64,000 nucleotides of DNA from Macrocystis pyrifera (Eukaryota > Sar > Phaeophyceae > Laminariales > Laminariaceae), in the NCBI GenBank assembly GCA_031763025.1, contig JASSKH010000044.1:310001-374000 (forward strand), written 5' to 3'. Below are positions 1-12,500 of the stretch, in pieces. The notes beneath the pieces are model-generated. The model was not told the DNA's origin, did no database searches, and was given only the letters and a program-made list of their open reading frames with translations. How positions within the stretch are numbered: position 1 is the stretch's first letter; each line of letters begins with the position of its first letter. The translations under genes and the position numbers were made by a program.

Positions 1-1439
1 CAGTAAGTGCAGCGAGTTTATGTTCTAAATTATACGTATTTGTCGAACTACACATCCCGCTTGAATTACCGCATTAAACCTTGCACCCATCAATCACGCA
101 TGTTGCTACAAACAGTAAGAGAGAGATGAGTAAAAAACGGACAGCCGAAGACAAGCACAGACAAGCAGAAACCATGGAGGCGGTGAACCAACCTATGAGG
201 GTAGTCAACTCTGGTCTAGACTGGAGCCTTATACGACGCGCCTTCGTTGTCGATGCGGCAGGGCACCGCCAAGCTGCCGTTGCAGTAAATGCCGTTGTGC
301 TTGAGTTCGCTGGTGCAACAGGAGTCCTGTCAACACGAGAAGGAGATCGAGAGATGGTTTCGTCAGACTTTTAACAATGGTAGAGGGTGGCGAGCACAAT
401 TCAGCCTGTCATATGGTTTTGTTGTAGTCGATCTACCCACGTATACAACTGCCCCTCGTCCCCTGTGTTATGGAACTGTTTACAATAGCCGAACGGCCGG
501 TATCTACCTGGGCTCAGGCATTGTGATCGTGTTTGTACTAATTTGACGCGTATCTTAGTTGGAAAACCAGGGGTTCTCTAGCGAGGCACGAGCCTCGCTC
601 TCTGTCTCTCATCGTGCCAGGAAAGCATACAGCTGGTCTTTTGTCTCTCTAGGATACCCAACCATGTGCGCACCAGCTAGTATCTGCTCAATAGGCAGAC
701 TCTAAAAGGGTTACAAGATGTGACGATCGCGTACGAAAAACGTGGCGTGGGCGGCGGAACATTTCGATATTGCTGTTGGTACGCGTTGTGCTTGCTCATT
801 TTAAACTGTTTGCATATCTGTAGTACGTTTCGTTCTTACTACCTCCTACAAACACGACGCACCATGGAGCCCCAAGCGGTGGGAGGGTCTGCTTCCTCTC
901 ACGGTCGACAAGCTATTGAGGCCGACAGTACCTAGGTGGCCCACCGCCATAGGCTGCCCGATGTATATCGAACTCGTTGTACAGAAAACCAATAGTATCT
1001 GCGGGCGCCCCACGTCGAAGAACGAGCACCCACAAGAATGCAGGCCTGAGGCATTCGGCCTTCCCGCTCCGAAAAGCGAGGTGTTCTCCTATAGATCCCT
1101 ATCGCGCCTTCCCTATCCTCAACGAAAGTCTTGCCGCTTGGGACACCTACCGTGCCTTCGACCTCGGGTTCGAGAGTTTTGCTCTTCGCGACAATCGGAT
1201 ATTCCCGCTCCGCCAAGCGAGTTCCACCCCTCTTGACAATGAGCCGTTCGCACTCTGCCGAGGGCGTTGAGCCTGTCACGCCATCTGACCAAGCCGCGAA
1301 CTTTCCAGCGCTTGTTCCAGACCAGAAGCATCTGCCTTGCCTCCCTCGGAGCACGGCAGGCAATACTGGAAGAAGCTTTGTTCATCTTACTCTACTCTCT
1401 CCGGACTGGCCGCGCTCTTAACTATCGGGCGTAGCGGGT
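1..1439. other. Region without a recognised gene
   Basis: Several short open frames (up to about 143 codons on the minus strand near 0.93-1.36 kb) overlap one another on both strands. None shows a motif or splice context I recognise. The right part leads into the retroelement fossil that begins near 1.44 kb and may include its decayed upstream portion, but I cannot show that from sequence alone. Confidence 0.4.
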
Positions 1440-2400
1440 TCTGACGAGGACGAGAGCCTGTGTGAGACTGACGTTCTTCCTGGTATCCCACTGCTACTCG
1501 ACCCTATTCGTACTCGTGTGATGACCGTAAGAAAAACTTATGTCCGTGTTGTTTCCCCGCGCCTCACCCACAAGGTCGCACACTGGAGTTCACCCAGCTG
1601 GTTCGTCGAGGTTGTTAACGAACTCACTCCGCGTTTGACGCAGGTAGCGGTCTACCATCGACGATGTGATCGTTTTCGACTCTTATCGGACGGCCCTGTC
1701 AAGGTGATACGAGCCCTCTACGAGCGCCTGCGTGACATTAACATTTCCCATTCGAAGGCTCGCCGAGGCGCCACCAATGCAATGTATTTGGGCCACTTTG
1801 TATCGCCCGTGAGCGCGCGCCCTGCTACGGACAAAGTGTCGACGTTGATGGAAATTCCCACATCCCGGACTCTGAGGCAAGCCCGCGGGCTGATGGGCGC
1901 CGTAGGGTAGTGTATCATATTCCTACACGACCTGTCCAAGGGGGTACACCAGTTCACCGCCCTTTTCCGGAAAGGGTATAAGTGCGACATTATGCCACCC
2001 GTGGAGGTTTTCGTCCGCCACATTATCGCCTTGCTCGCTGCTCCACCCATATATTTATACTTGATTGAGACGCCGTAGTCGACGGCCACTTCCCTTTCAC
2101 GTGTAACGGACATCTGTATTGGCAGTTTTGCTATCGCTATCATAGATTGAACCAATGGTCTCATTGCGTATATCAGCGGCGCTACACTGTCGATCCCGAG
2201 ATGCAGTAGACCCCCGCTATACTTGGAAGCTGGTGATATTGTCCAGCCCATCAAATACCTTCGAGGTAACGTTTAGAGGCACGATTATTCGGATCACAAA
2301 GCGCTCAAGAGCAGTCCTGTTTTGGTGACCCACTACATAGACTTGGGTAAATATGCCCTCGAAACTGTACTGAAGTCCTGAAGGGATTAATGAGAAAGCC
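1440..2400 (+). mobile_element. Ty3/Gypsy LTR retrotransposon fossil, pol segment (RT and RNase H)
   Basis: Translated plus-strand sequence shows, in the usual order, the end of a Ty3/Gypsy reverse transcriptase and the start of its RNase H. A YLGHFVS block at about 1.79 kb matches the family FLGH..S motif and is followed by the stretch in which Gypsy proteins carry a DKV...LP segment. Further on are an acidic-to-TALF/KG stretch, a YIS.ATL block at about 2.17 kb, an LEAG block and a DHKAL block near 2.30 kb. Spacing and order agree with Gypsy pol. The copy is broken, with several breaks, and looks old. I see no flanking LTRs, gag or integrase, so it is a fragment. Family assignment rests on motif order read by eye. 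Limits are approximate. Confidence 0.75.
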
Positions 2401-4600
2401 CTGTCAGCGAGAAGCATGTGCCCCACGACTACATTAAGCAGCCCCTCCATGGTCGCATGGCCAGCAACGCACGAGCGAGCGGCAACGAGGGCCTGTTCAG
2501 TAGGCAAGCCTCTGTGGTTATACTGTTGTTCTGTTGTGTTCCTATGAGGGTTTTATTTTCGCGTATTCTATTCGGAAAAACGGGTTACGCACCCTGTGGA
2601 CGACACGAATATAAGTACGTCTTAGAAGTTGTACAACCCTACCTCTTGTACCATTCAACTTTTCAGAACCTTGCCTAGCACTGAGGCACACACTGGATGC
2701 ATCAAGTACGTGTAGTTTCAAGTATAGATTGTCCCCGAATCTGGGTCCATCTCCAACAAAGAAAGGTACCTTTTTCCCGGCTTTGTCTGTCACATCAACT
2801 TTACACCAGCCAAGGACTCAAAATATAATGGCATAAACTACACAAACACGCCTTGAGCCGGCTTCTTACAAAGTGGTGTCGGTGCTGCTCTAGGTAGCCG
2901 CGAGCTTCACGCAGCTCTGATTTTGCTGGAAGGGCATCCGTACCGCAGTGTCTTCACGGTATCGGATGGATGTACCTCTGCCGATGATGTATGTCGAGCC
3001 ATCCCACAGTAGGGGTGCACTAGACGTTCCTGAGCCCCTCACATTAGGAACTCAATGTCTCACCCGATACAATACTTGGAAGAAACTCGTTCGGGCCATC
3101 CGACCGGGACTTCTTCGCGCCAGTAACGAATATACGAGGGAAAAAATAATCCTAACTGGTAGTTCCTCACTTAAGGAACTCAATTGGTCAGAAACCTTTC
3201 CCCCAAAAAGTGCAACCCCTACCGTGGGGTGACTCTGTCTGCTCTTCTGTGTGTGTTTGTTCACACCACCACACGCTTGCCACGTTAGCCAAAAACTCTG
3301 CGCTAGTTCTTTTATTTTAGCTAGTGTAAACGTGTGGGCTGGTGTAGACCTGCTTTCTCTGCGCTGCCGTCCATTCTTGATAATTAAACCCGACACAGCC
3401 AGAACGGCTGACAAGTGCATGTACAAAGCCCGCCCGTACAGAGAGGAGATCTCGGTCGTTTGTGGTCGTCATCGTCATCGTCCACAGACACACCCTTGTC
3501 ATATCACCACGTGTTAACCCCCGATGTATGAAACAGTTGAAATTACTTCCAGGCTGGTGACAATGTTCGTCGCGAAACAAGACCAGGTATGAATATTCTT
3601 CTGGACTAATGAGCTTCACAACCAATGTACCGACAGCAGTACAGACGGTATGATATGCGCACCTGGTACGAGGTACGTATGGTTATTATTAATATACGCA
3701 TGTCGTAATATAACATTATGTATACATGCATACCTAGCTGTACCGTACCGCCTACGTGGTACCTGTTATATCGTAAAGGTGACTTATGTGTACTCGTTGT
3801 AGTATTTTGGATTTTACGGAAGCTTCAGAGACTCTACATGTAGCATACGTTTCCCTGATGACTCGAGATTCGGCGGATATTGCCCGTACAAACGTTTCGA
3901 GCCGAGAATTGAGGGGGGGAAAAAAACGCATACAGAGTACTGAAACTAGTACGGCAGATCGTACCAAACGTTTCGATGCATCGTTCGATGATTTATTTTA
4001 TTCAAGAGAGAATATATATAGCGGTAGAAGAATAGGGGCTACGGCAGCCTGGTGGTAACCCCCTTTTTATACAAGGTACGGTATACAAGACGGTTGTAAC
4101 CAAGAACAGGTATTGTACGTACCTGGTCCATTTCGGTCAAAGAGGGTTTACACTTAAGCCAACTATTAGTAAACCACACATAACAAGAGCTCGGCAACGG
4201 GCCCGCCTCACACCTTGCACCGGTTCTAAACTTGCAACAGGCCAGCTACTCGATGGCATTGTCTACTTTGCCTATTTATAGATGTCAGCCGTTTTTGTTT
4301 GTCAGGTTTCGATCCAACAAGAGGATGGGTATCCACTGCTGTTCCCTCCAAAACCCCCTACTCCCCCTAAGAACGCCACTACCTTCGCCTTGGTTCGTTT
4401 TGTGTTGTGGTTAGAGTCGCACCTATTCTCTACAAAACTGGACACATCATGACCCACGACACGGACATCCACTCATGAAACTTACTGGCATTTCCAGCGT
4501 CATCAACATAGACGGCAGGTTCTTTGCCGCAACCCGCGGAGACGTGGGCTAAGGTTATCGTACGTACGGCAAAGCAATTCGTGGAGAGCAACAGGTTTCT
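2401..4600. other. Region without a recognised gene
   Basis: I see no coding signal. The stretch holds one copy of a 34-bp dispersed repeat at 3031-3064 and several ACCTGGTA/TACC-rich patches around 3.66-3.77 kb and 4.1 kb. Open frames here are short and overlap on both strands. Confidence 0.4.
3031..3064 (+). repeat. 34-bp dispersed repeat, copy 1
   Basis: The segment from TGAGCCCCTCACATTAGGAA onward is about 29/34 identical by eye to 17133-17166, in the same orientation. Weaker related pieces (a GAGCTCCTCA-like core) recur near 28.0, 41.3 and 56.9 kb. It is probably part of a decayed transposon family, but neither terminal repeats nor target duplications are visible. Confidence 0.5.
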
Positions 4601-4639
4601 AGAGGATGTTTGATATGGTGCAATGTTGTCACCGGGGGG

Positions 4640-5075
4640 AAGCTTCAATAAGTACGGCCAGGGGCGCCCGGTGTGGTGATCGAAGTTGTTGCAAGTTAGA
4701 TCAGTTTTTGTGCGGGGAGAACCTTTACTCCACAAAAAGGGATATGATCGTATCACGTAGGGTGTGCAAGGTGAGGCACCCAGCAGGCAGTTACATAGGA
4801 AACCTATTGCTGTCTCTGGAAGTGACCACACTAGAAAGTGAATCATTTCATTGATACTGTCATCCATGTGCAAGAAAACCCGCCTCCAAAGCGGTTCTTG
4901 GTAGGATGCAGCTCACCCTTCATGCGACTGGCCCAATACCTCAAGGCGCCTCGCGCTTGATGCAATCAATGTCTGCCTGATCGGTGAAAACCCGATGTGC
5001 TCCGTCCCGGCATTGTAGGGATGCGGGGGTCTATCTTCACACACGACAACGGCCATGCATGATGATGAGTACAAC
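4640..5075 (-). repeat. Family A repeat, minus-strand copy
   Basis: Read on the minus strand this segment matches the plus copy at 5755-6392. The shared blocks are a GTACTCATCATCATGCATGG block at the 5' end, CCCTACAATGCCGGGACGG, a GGGTGAGCTGCATCCTAC-like block, a CATGGATGACAG block, and a GTAACTGCCTG block near the far end. It forms a large inverted repeat with the copy at 5755-6392. It encodes no protein I recognise, so it looks like a non-autonomous element or complex repeat. Confidence 0.65.
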
Positions 5076-5154
5076 CACCATATATATATTGTATGTACCT
5101 GGTAGATATTGGTTGGGTTGGCGTGGGATGTCAAAGAGACTGTTAAACATGCCT

Positions 5155-5475
5155 CTCACTGAGTGAACTACACTGCCAGGGCACCGTTTTTTTCTTTACC
5201 TTTTGCGACCACAACGGCTGGCGGTCGAGTTGCAAATTACTGTGTGCGCAAAGATTTAACCCCGCTCGATGGGGATGGTCGTATCACGTAGCGTGTATAT
5301 AGTACGCACCCCCGACCCAGTTACATACTAAATCCATTCCCGTTTCTGGAATTGGCTACACCAGACAATAAATCAATTCATCGAGGCTGTCATCTATATG
5401 GCATAAATTCCCCTTGATTGCGACTCTGTGTAACATGTGGCGCACCCTTGATGCGACTCTTGAACCCCCCGCCCT
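5155..5475 (-). repeat. Family A repeat, partial minus-strand copy
   Basis: This copy carries the 3' half of family A in the same orientation as 4640-5075. The CTCTCACTGAGTGAACTACA and CCAGGGCACCG blocks at 5155-5190 are the reverse complement of the 3' end seen near 6358-6390 in the plus copy. The CGTATCACGTAG, GTCATCTATATG and GCACCCTTGATGCGACT blocks follow in order. The sequence beyond 5475 is C-rich and then leads to the G25 tract. Confidence 0.6.
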
Positions 5476-5726
5476 TATATTTACCCCGCTCTTTCTAACG
5501 TTCACCCCTCCAAAATAGACCCAAAAAACGTGTACTCCCTCTCCCAATATTTTTGCTTCCCCTTTCGCACAGGAACCCCGCAAATTCATCCGCCCCGGCT
5601 ATATGAACGGGTTATGTCATCGGTTGGTATACAGTAGCCTATCTATTGGTGGTGCCATACTACCTATGATACGACGGGGTGCTCTCCTAGGGGGTCGGTT
5701 GGATATGTCGGGGGCACTTCATTCGC

Positions 5727-5751
5727 GGGGGGGGGGGGGGGGGGGGGGGGG
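5727..5751 (+). repeat. Poly-G tract, 25 G
   Basis: An uninterrupted run of 25 G lies directly before the family A copy that starts at about 5755. Such a run can form G-quadruplexes and is hard to sequence, so its length may be approximate. Confidence 0.9.
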
Positions 5752-5754
5752 TAC

Positions 5755-6392
5755 TAGATAGGAGATATGAACCCTATCTCATTCACGGCCGTGCGTAGTC
5801 GTACGAATACACACCCTCACATCCCTACAATACCGGGATGGGGCATGTTGGGCTGGCACCGACCGGACACGCATTGCTTGCACCGTGGGGAGGGGGCGTG
5901 CTCATAACTATGCACCAGAGTGTGGGGGGGAGTGTACTCGTTATCATGCATGGCCGTAGTCGTTTGACCATAGACCCTCGCATCCCTACAATGCCGGGAC
6001 GGAGCGCGTCTGATTTTCACTGTCCAGGAAGACACTGATTACAACAAGCGCGAAGCGCCGTGAGGTGTTGGGTGAGTCGCATGAAGGGTGAGCTGCATCC
6101 TACTAAGAGCCGCTTAGGAGGCGGATTGTCTAGCATATGGATGACAGCATCAATGAATTGATTTAATTTCTGGTGTGGCTACTTCCAGAGACAGCAACGG
6201 GTTCACTATGTAACTGCCTCGTGGGCGCCTCACCATATTCACACTACGTGATACGGTCACCCCCTTTGCGTGCAGAAAGTGTTCTCCCCGCATAAAAACA
6301 ACCTAACTCTACCGCCAGCCGTGGTAACCGCCAAAAATAGAAATAATGACAAACAAAACAGTACCCTGGCTGTCTACCTCACACAGTGAGAG
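5755..6392 (+). repeat. Family A repeat, longest plus-strand copy
   Basis: This is the most complete copy of family A. Its 5' module (a GTACTCGTTATCATGCATGG block, then CATCCCTACAATGCCGGGAC) is present twice, once decayed at 5790-5860 and once clear at 5938-6003, and a G-rich tract precedes each. The central GAGTCGCATGAAGGGTGAGC block and the GGATGACAGCATCAATGAAT block follow. The end is CAGTACCCTGGCTGTCTACC plus CACAGTGAGAGTC. Related pieces occur at 4.6-5.5, 13.6, 37.5-38.1 and 40.8-41.0 kb. There is no coding capacity, terminal inverted repeat or target duplication that I can see. Confidence 0.65.
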
Positions 6393-6495
6393 TCGTGTTT
6401 TACAGCGTCGTCACGAACCAACGCCAACCCAACCTATACATATACCAGCTATATAATATAGGGGGTGGGAAGGGAGAGAGAGCAGTGGAGAAATA

Positions 6496-6496
<1 letters not shown>

Positions 6497-6539
<43 letters not shown>
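6497..6539 (+). repeat. Poly-G tract, 43 G
   Basis: An uninterrupted run of 43 G follows a purine-rich stretch and is followed by TATATGCGGAGGGGG. It lies about 105 bp beyond the 3' end of the family A copy. It is the longest homopolymer in the window. True length is uncertain because such runs slip during replication and sequencing. Confidence 0.9.
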
Positions 6540-6540
<1 letters not shown>

Positions 6541-9500
6541 ATATGCGGAGGGGGTGGAAATATTGGGGGGCAGGCGTAGATTAAGTGGTCGTGGGTATCC
6601 ATACCCACGGGAGCGGGCATGAATCGCAACAAACGCAAACCGGGACCCTGTGTAGGTCAGAGTGGAGTTCTGGGTGCAGATACACTCACCAATGATACGC
6701 GTTGGTTAGATTTTGGAGGCTGTACGAAGCCACAAATGCATGTTAAGTTAGTGATTGATCGTAACCAAACACGCCGCTGATGGCTGGTTGGTGGTTAGTG
6801 CTTGACCTCAGCATGTCCATGCGTTCGGCTCGAATGAAACAGGTCTACCTTTTTCTGGCTTTGACCCTGCATATTTCGTCCTTTATCTCCATGAGGACTG
6901 CACTCTCGTTTTTTGGGGGGGAAAAAAAGTTACAGTTAGAGTTAGATACATGCATACATGCTGCACAAGGCCATCCTCGTGCTGAACATGAGATGGAAAC
7001 CCCGCGTCAGCCGACCGGTCGAAGTTTTCGTGTCGGCCCTTGGACATATCAAGTGCCGAGATCAGATCTTGTAAGTTTCCAATGAAAGTTCTTGTAGCCG
7101 TCAGAAGGATGACATACATCAATACCACCCGTAGACGTAACACAAGATAATGCTAATAATGCTACTGCTGTATGAGGCGGGTGTTGCCTAGGAATACCGA
7201 GCTAAATATAGATAATAATCGTAGCGTACTTTCTGTTTCGGGTAGTTGTTTCGTTTTGTCAAGACGTTGAGACATGCGACCCGTACAACAACTATTTAGA
7301 ACAATAATCCAACAACCCGATCTGGGAAAAGGACGTATCCACGTGGTATTCATGACAAACGTTTGTGCTCGAATGTAAGGAACAAAGGGGCAACCATTGT
7401 AGAAAATCAAAAGATTCGTCGGATTTTCCTCTGGGGATAGGACGCTTAGTGCCTGACGGCACGAGGCACAAACGTGATCTTGATTTGAGACTTTTAGTCA
7501 AACTCAGGTGTACATGGCCGATTTGCAGCCAACATCAGTTGAGTTGCAGACTGAAAAAAAAAAAAAAAACACACGCCAGGATATCTGCTACTTGCTGGCC
7601 AGACCAATGTCATACCTAATTGGTATCGAAAGAGTCAGATATACCTGGTTTTGTACACTATTGTCCATTTATTAATACCTGGTAGCTTTCAACTGATTTT
7701 ATCGAATTTCGAACAAGTCAGAGAGGACATACGTATACCGTTTTTTCTTTCCGTATGCGTGTTCTTCGTACGGCCCCTCGTTTGCAGTTCGTGTGTACCA
7801 GGTATGTACTCGGTACTCGTGCGTGAGTACGTATATATGACGTTTTACGTCTTTACGCTTATTTCACTTTTTTTAGGCTGTACGATATGCTTCAGTTGTT
7901 ACGATGTGTACTTTGTTGTAATTCTGGTGACTGGAGACATGGTATAGCACCATCGACAGCAGTGGTTCTCATATTACGGCACCACCATGGACACACACGG
8001 CAGTTAGTCTGCCCCACCCCGTATAGAGGTGGTCTCAGTATTAGTACGGCCAATAAACATCGTGCCGAGCAGGCGTTTCCGTGAAGATGGTCGACGGGCT
8101 TCAATGCTGGCAACGGGGGGTGGGTGCCAGGATAAATGCTCTTGGCGTTCCAGCCGTTGCGAAACAAACGAAGCCTGGTGACCCTTCGCAGGTCCAAGTG
8201 GAGGGACTGGTACCTACATATCTATTAAAACAGAAAATATTCAGATTTTGGAGGCCACCCGCCCAATATTCAGGCGCAAAACAAGAGTGTGGAAATGATT
8301 TCTCACGGCCAGAAACAAAACTCGCGGCGTTTGATTTTGTTCTTGGTTTCTGGATGTAATGTTTTTGATTCGGATGGAACAACAGGTACGTACTGAATTT
8401 GATTTTCTCCACGGCCCCAATTCTTACCTGGTATGTAGTATACGCGTTTCAACGCTAGGGATGTTCTGGTGGCGTGGGGGCAGCAAGCAGGTTGGGATAG
8501 TCGCGAAGGTCAGTGCATTGGTTACCGCTGTGTTTTGGGAGAGGAGCAATGACCCACATCGGGCACCGCTGTACAGCGTCTGTGTGGTGTGTTTCGTGGC
8601 TTCCTTTTTGCCCTTCGCTCTCAGTTCTGTTAAATATATATATTTGCAATTGCTTCACGCTTTCTCCTCTCTACATCGTTCTAGCCCGGGGCACCATCAC
8701 GGCATCAGCGAGACAAAACCGAGCCCCAGGCACGATATTGCTTCGCATTCGAATCCCAGTTTGCAGTCGTTTCGACGGATAAAAGGAACTGTATCAAGCT
8801 TTCCCTAACAGTTCTAGGTTTCGTGTTTGGTTCTTTAACAGGCACTCCATCGTATATGTTCCAGTCCGACTCGGAATAAACACCCCTTAACGCAAAAGTC
8901 AAATGATATTTCACACACTTCTATCGCTCCGCGCCAGCAAATTTACCACTCTCCAGACATCAAGTCAACACCTCCCTGCCTTAGCAAGCCCTTCTTTACT
9001 CTACTCCTCGTGAACGTTGCACCTTCGCCTCCCTGGCAGCCCAGCCTGCACATATATGCATACGACTATTAATACTGTACTGCGACTACTCCAATCATTA
9101 CTTCTTATGTAAATTATAAGGTACTGGAATAAGGTGGGTGCGGTAAGGTATGGCGACGAGTACTGAGCATCAGGGGGGCCGGGCCAGTCACGTTGTAACT
9201 AAGAACTACGAGTAGAATAACGAAAATTACTCGGCTACTTTAAACGTCACCGGAAGGCTTTGGCGAATATTCATTATGTCCTATCCAATGCACATGAAAC
9301 CCCCGTTCCAGCACCTTCTAGGGACTGGCGACAACGCTTGTGAACCTCGGCAGACGTCGTGTGAAAAAATGAACCAACGACTCCAACATGAAGTTTGAAC
9401 GAAACGCGTTGGTGAGGGTCTCCGACCCACCTTAGTGTCACAGTGTTTACACCTTCCTCGGCGGTATGCGGCGTGGGCCGGCCAAGAGCCTGATAAATGC

Positions 9501-12500
9501 ATTGAATAAAGCTGGTCTGGACAAAAATACGACAAAATGTGCGATCTCTCCCCAATACAGCTTGTCAGGTTTGATATCGACCCACAAACCCATCGACTGC
9601 GTCATGAACTCTGGACGAAGCGCGGTATAGGTAGGTGCGCCGGTCCATGCTGGTGCCATGGTGCTTACAACTGGGTCGGTGAGTTGTGGCGAGGATAGGC
9701 CAGTCGTCCCATAACAACCTATCTGGCAGCTGGTGTGTACGAAACAGACAGCACAAACTCTTGATCCCTACGTTGGCACCAAAATTCCCCGCCATATTTC
9801 TATTATTCTACCGATCGTTCCCGTATATCGCACCAGGTACAACGTCATACACGTAAAAAGTCCACGTGTCGTTCTTGTGCCTGCGTTTCGAATCTAAAGA
9901 GCACAGTCCAAGGTGTGCCACTCGAACAAGAAAGCTACACAGGTGGGCCGTAAAGGTTTCGCCACACCTGAGAGTGCACGTAGCGTGGCAATAGTCGTGT
10001 GTGAAATAATCGTAACATCTACATATTTTGAGGTGGTTTGAGCACCATCGACTGGACCTCGGCGCTTTAGCGACTAATGTTCTCGGAGAATCGTCGCCCG
10101 GGGCCCTCGGAGCAGCAACCCCTGCGATCGACGGATTGACACCGCCTTGTTCACCTGCAGTCGCACCACAGTTGGCTCGCGACCTCCGCAATCATAAACC
10201 CCAACGCAACAAACGACTCTAAGGTGAATGGGGTTTACACCTCCATCTATTGTCGTGGAAGGAAGACCACGGAGAATCCCAGCGTAAGGACCACTGGACA
10301 CCGCACACGGCGACGGAGAATTGTGTATGATACCCGCTGCCTTCGTGTGCACCCGCAAGCCAATCGTTGGTTTTCGCTTATTCCTGGATACGGGACCGGC
10401 CTTCATCGGCGCTAAAACGCTGACACTCACCGCGCAGGAAACAGTCGAGCAAGAGCGTTTGGTCACCATCAGCTTTCGAGCGAACGAAGACATCCTGGGA
10501 GAATGCGCGTGAACGGTATAACACATGGGCATGGGACGCCGAAACACACTTCGGAGCTTCGAACAAGCTTCACGACGCGAGCTGTTCGCGGCTCCAGGAC
10601 TTCAACATGCACCGCAGGAGAATGGGGATATAAACGTTGAGTGGCATGTGTATCTCTCTCAACGTGCAGTCATCCGGATAGAAACGCACGAGTATCGTGG
10701 TTTGGATTTACCGGTGAAGGTAATATGCGGATATGTTATGAGTAGGTCTTACTTATAGTACGGTATATTTCGTATCTAACGCCTCACCATCAGCAACGAT
10801 GCGCTGACAACGTTGCTATAACGACACCAGAACGTCAGAACGGATGTTCAAAGTAACACTACGGTCTACGGTGGAGTACGCCACTTGCCCATGAAGTGAG
10901 CTTTGTCTCGAGACGATGAATTGACGGCTTCACCCACTTCCTCACACCTCTCTTATCTACTCTTCTCGCCTTTTTCCAATTCTCTGATTTTGTTGTCCTC
11001 ATAATCTCTGAGCCCAGCGTTCGTTCAAGAATGCATTAATGAACGCACATTTCAAACGATTCTGACGAGCATAACGGAGAGATCGATGCATACCAGGGGC
11101 ATTGCCTCTCTATAACAGTATGTGCAGCCTAAGAGAGTGTTGGCGGTGCCTCTTTGTTTCTTTAGTTGTGGGTGGCGATATCATTGGGACGCTGTTCATC
11201 TATGTGTTTGTTGCATAATGTGCGGGGCAACTGTTACACCGGTAGATTACTGTTAAATTTTTCTAACATCGATCGATTATCTGACTTATGCTAGATGGTA
11301 TTTGCGTTTGAATCCCTTGTCGCAAGGTTGCTCGGGAAACTACATATAACATCCGAGCTGTGAGGGTTGGGCAGAGGCATAACAGACACCTTTAGCTGCA
11401 ATTTATTATCCTCTCGGTTGCAGTGAACCGCAACTGATCGTTGGGGTATTGTTCTCTCATATCGTTCGGTAGCATACGTGAGCCAAACGTAGAGTAAGAA
11501 CATCTAGTTAGTGCGAGAACACGCCTTTTTGTGCAGATCGTCAAGGATGCAGAGAGGTAGAGTCAGTGTATAACTCGTCAAAAAGGAGTACTGCTCGATG
11601 CCGAACAGTAAACTGACATTAGCACGTGCATCAACGTGTGGGTGTTAGCGATAAGCACACAACCAAAGGAGTATCCAGTGGCCTGCGGAGGCGGTGATCG
11701 GCCGTGTAGTCACCTACAGTCAATGATCAGCATCACTCGAATTTCGTCTCTACAGCAACTGTACACTATATCTGTATAACAGATTTACTGCTAAATGCCA
11801 GAAACTGCCGCGTAACCGAGTGGCACAACCGGTATATTTTCGGAAGTTGACTGAAGGTGTTCGGATTCATGCATTGTTGCGCGCTACCAACGTTTTCGTC
11901 GGAATACTAGAAACGGCCGAAGTAATTATCTTACTTAAAGATAGTACCGACCAGTAGACATCAGGAGCATCGCAGTAGCTCAGACCACGACCCTTACTTA
12001 CGACCGGTAGAGCTTTCATCTTGCCGAGAGCTGACTGTTGGTAGTGCCTACATCTTTTAGAACTCCGGTGCATTTTTTCTGCAGGGCTAGGGTTTAGAGT
12101 ACCTTTCCGACACCGTCAAAATCGTTCGTCAGAGTTGAAAATCACGGCAGGACGTGTCTAACAGCAATTCTATACGCCTGAACTGTCATCGAGTCGCACA
12201 CTTAAAAATCACCAGCATATTGCCAGATATTGCGTCTTGTGACAATGAGACCTTACGAATCGCTACAGTCAACACAATCTGTTTATATTTTGTTGACCAT
12301 ACTGTGAATTAACAAGCATAACCCCCGACCAGGAAGAGTCGATAAAACTGAGGCTTTTACAGTATGAAACCCACGCAAAATATCGCGAGGGGGGCTTAAA
12401 CAGGGGCGCTGCTGTCCGTTAAGGCAATCACGCTGAAAGCAGGAAACCAAGAAAATCCCCGAAATGTGGGGGCTAAAAATGCATCCCTGCGTACAAATAC

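Noticed and set aside
6386-6638. Poly-glycine and poly-proline frames
   Set aside because: They are caused by the 43-G homopolymer.
10321-10512. LDTG-containing short frame resembling a retroviral-type protease
   Set aside because: One three-residue motif with a hydrophobic lead is common by chance, and no neighbouring gag or RT signal was found.
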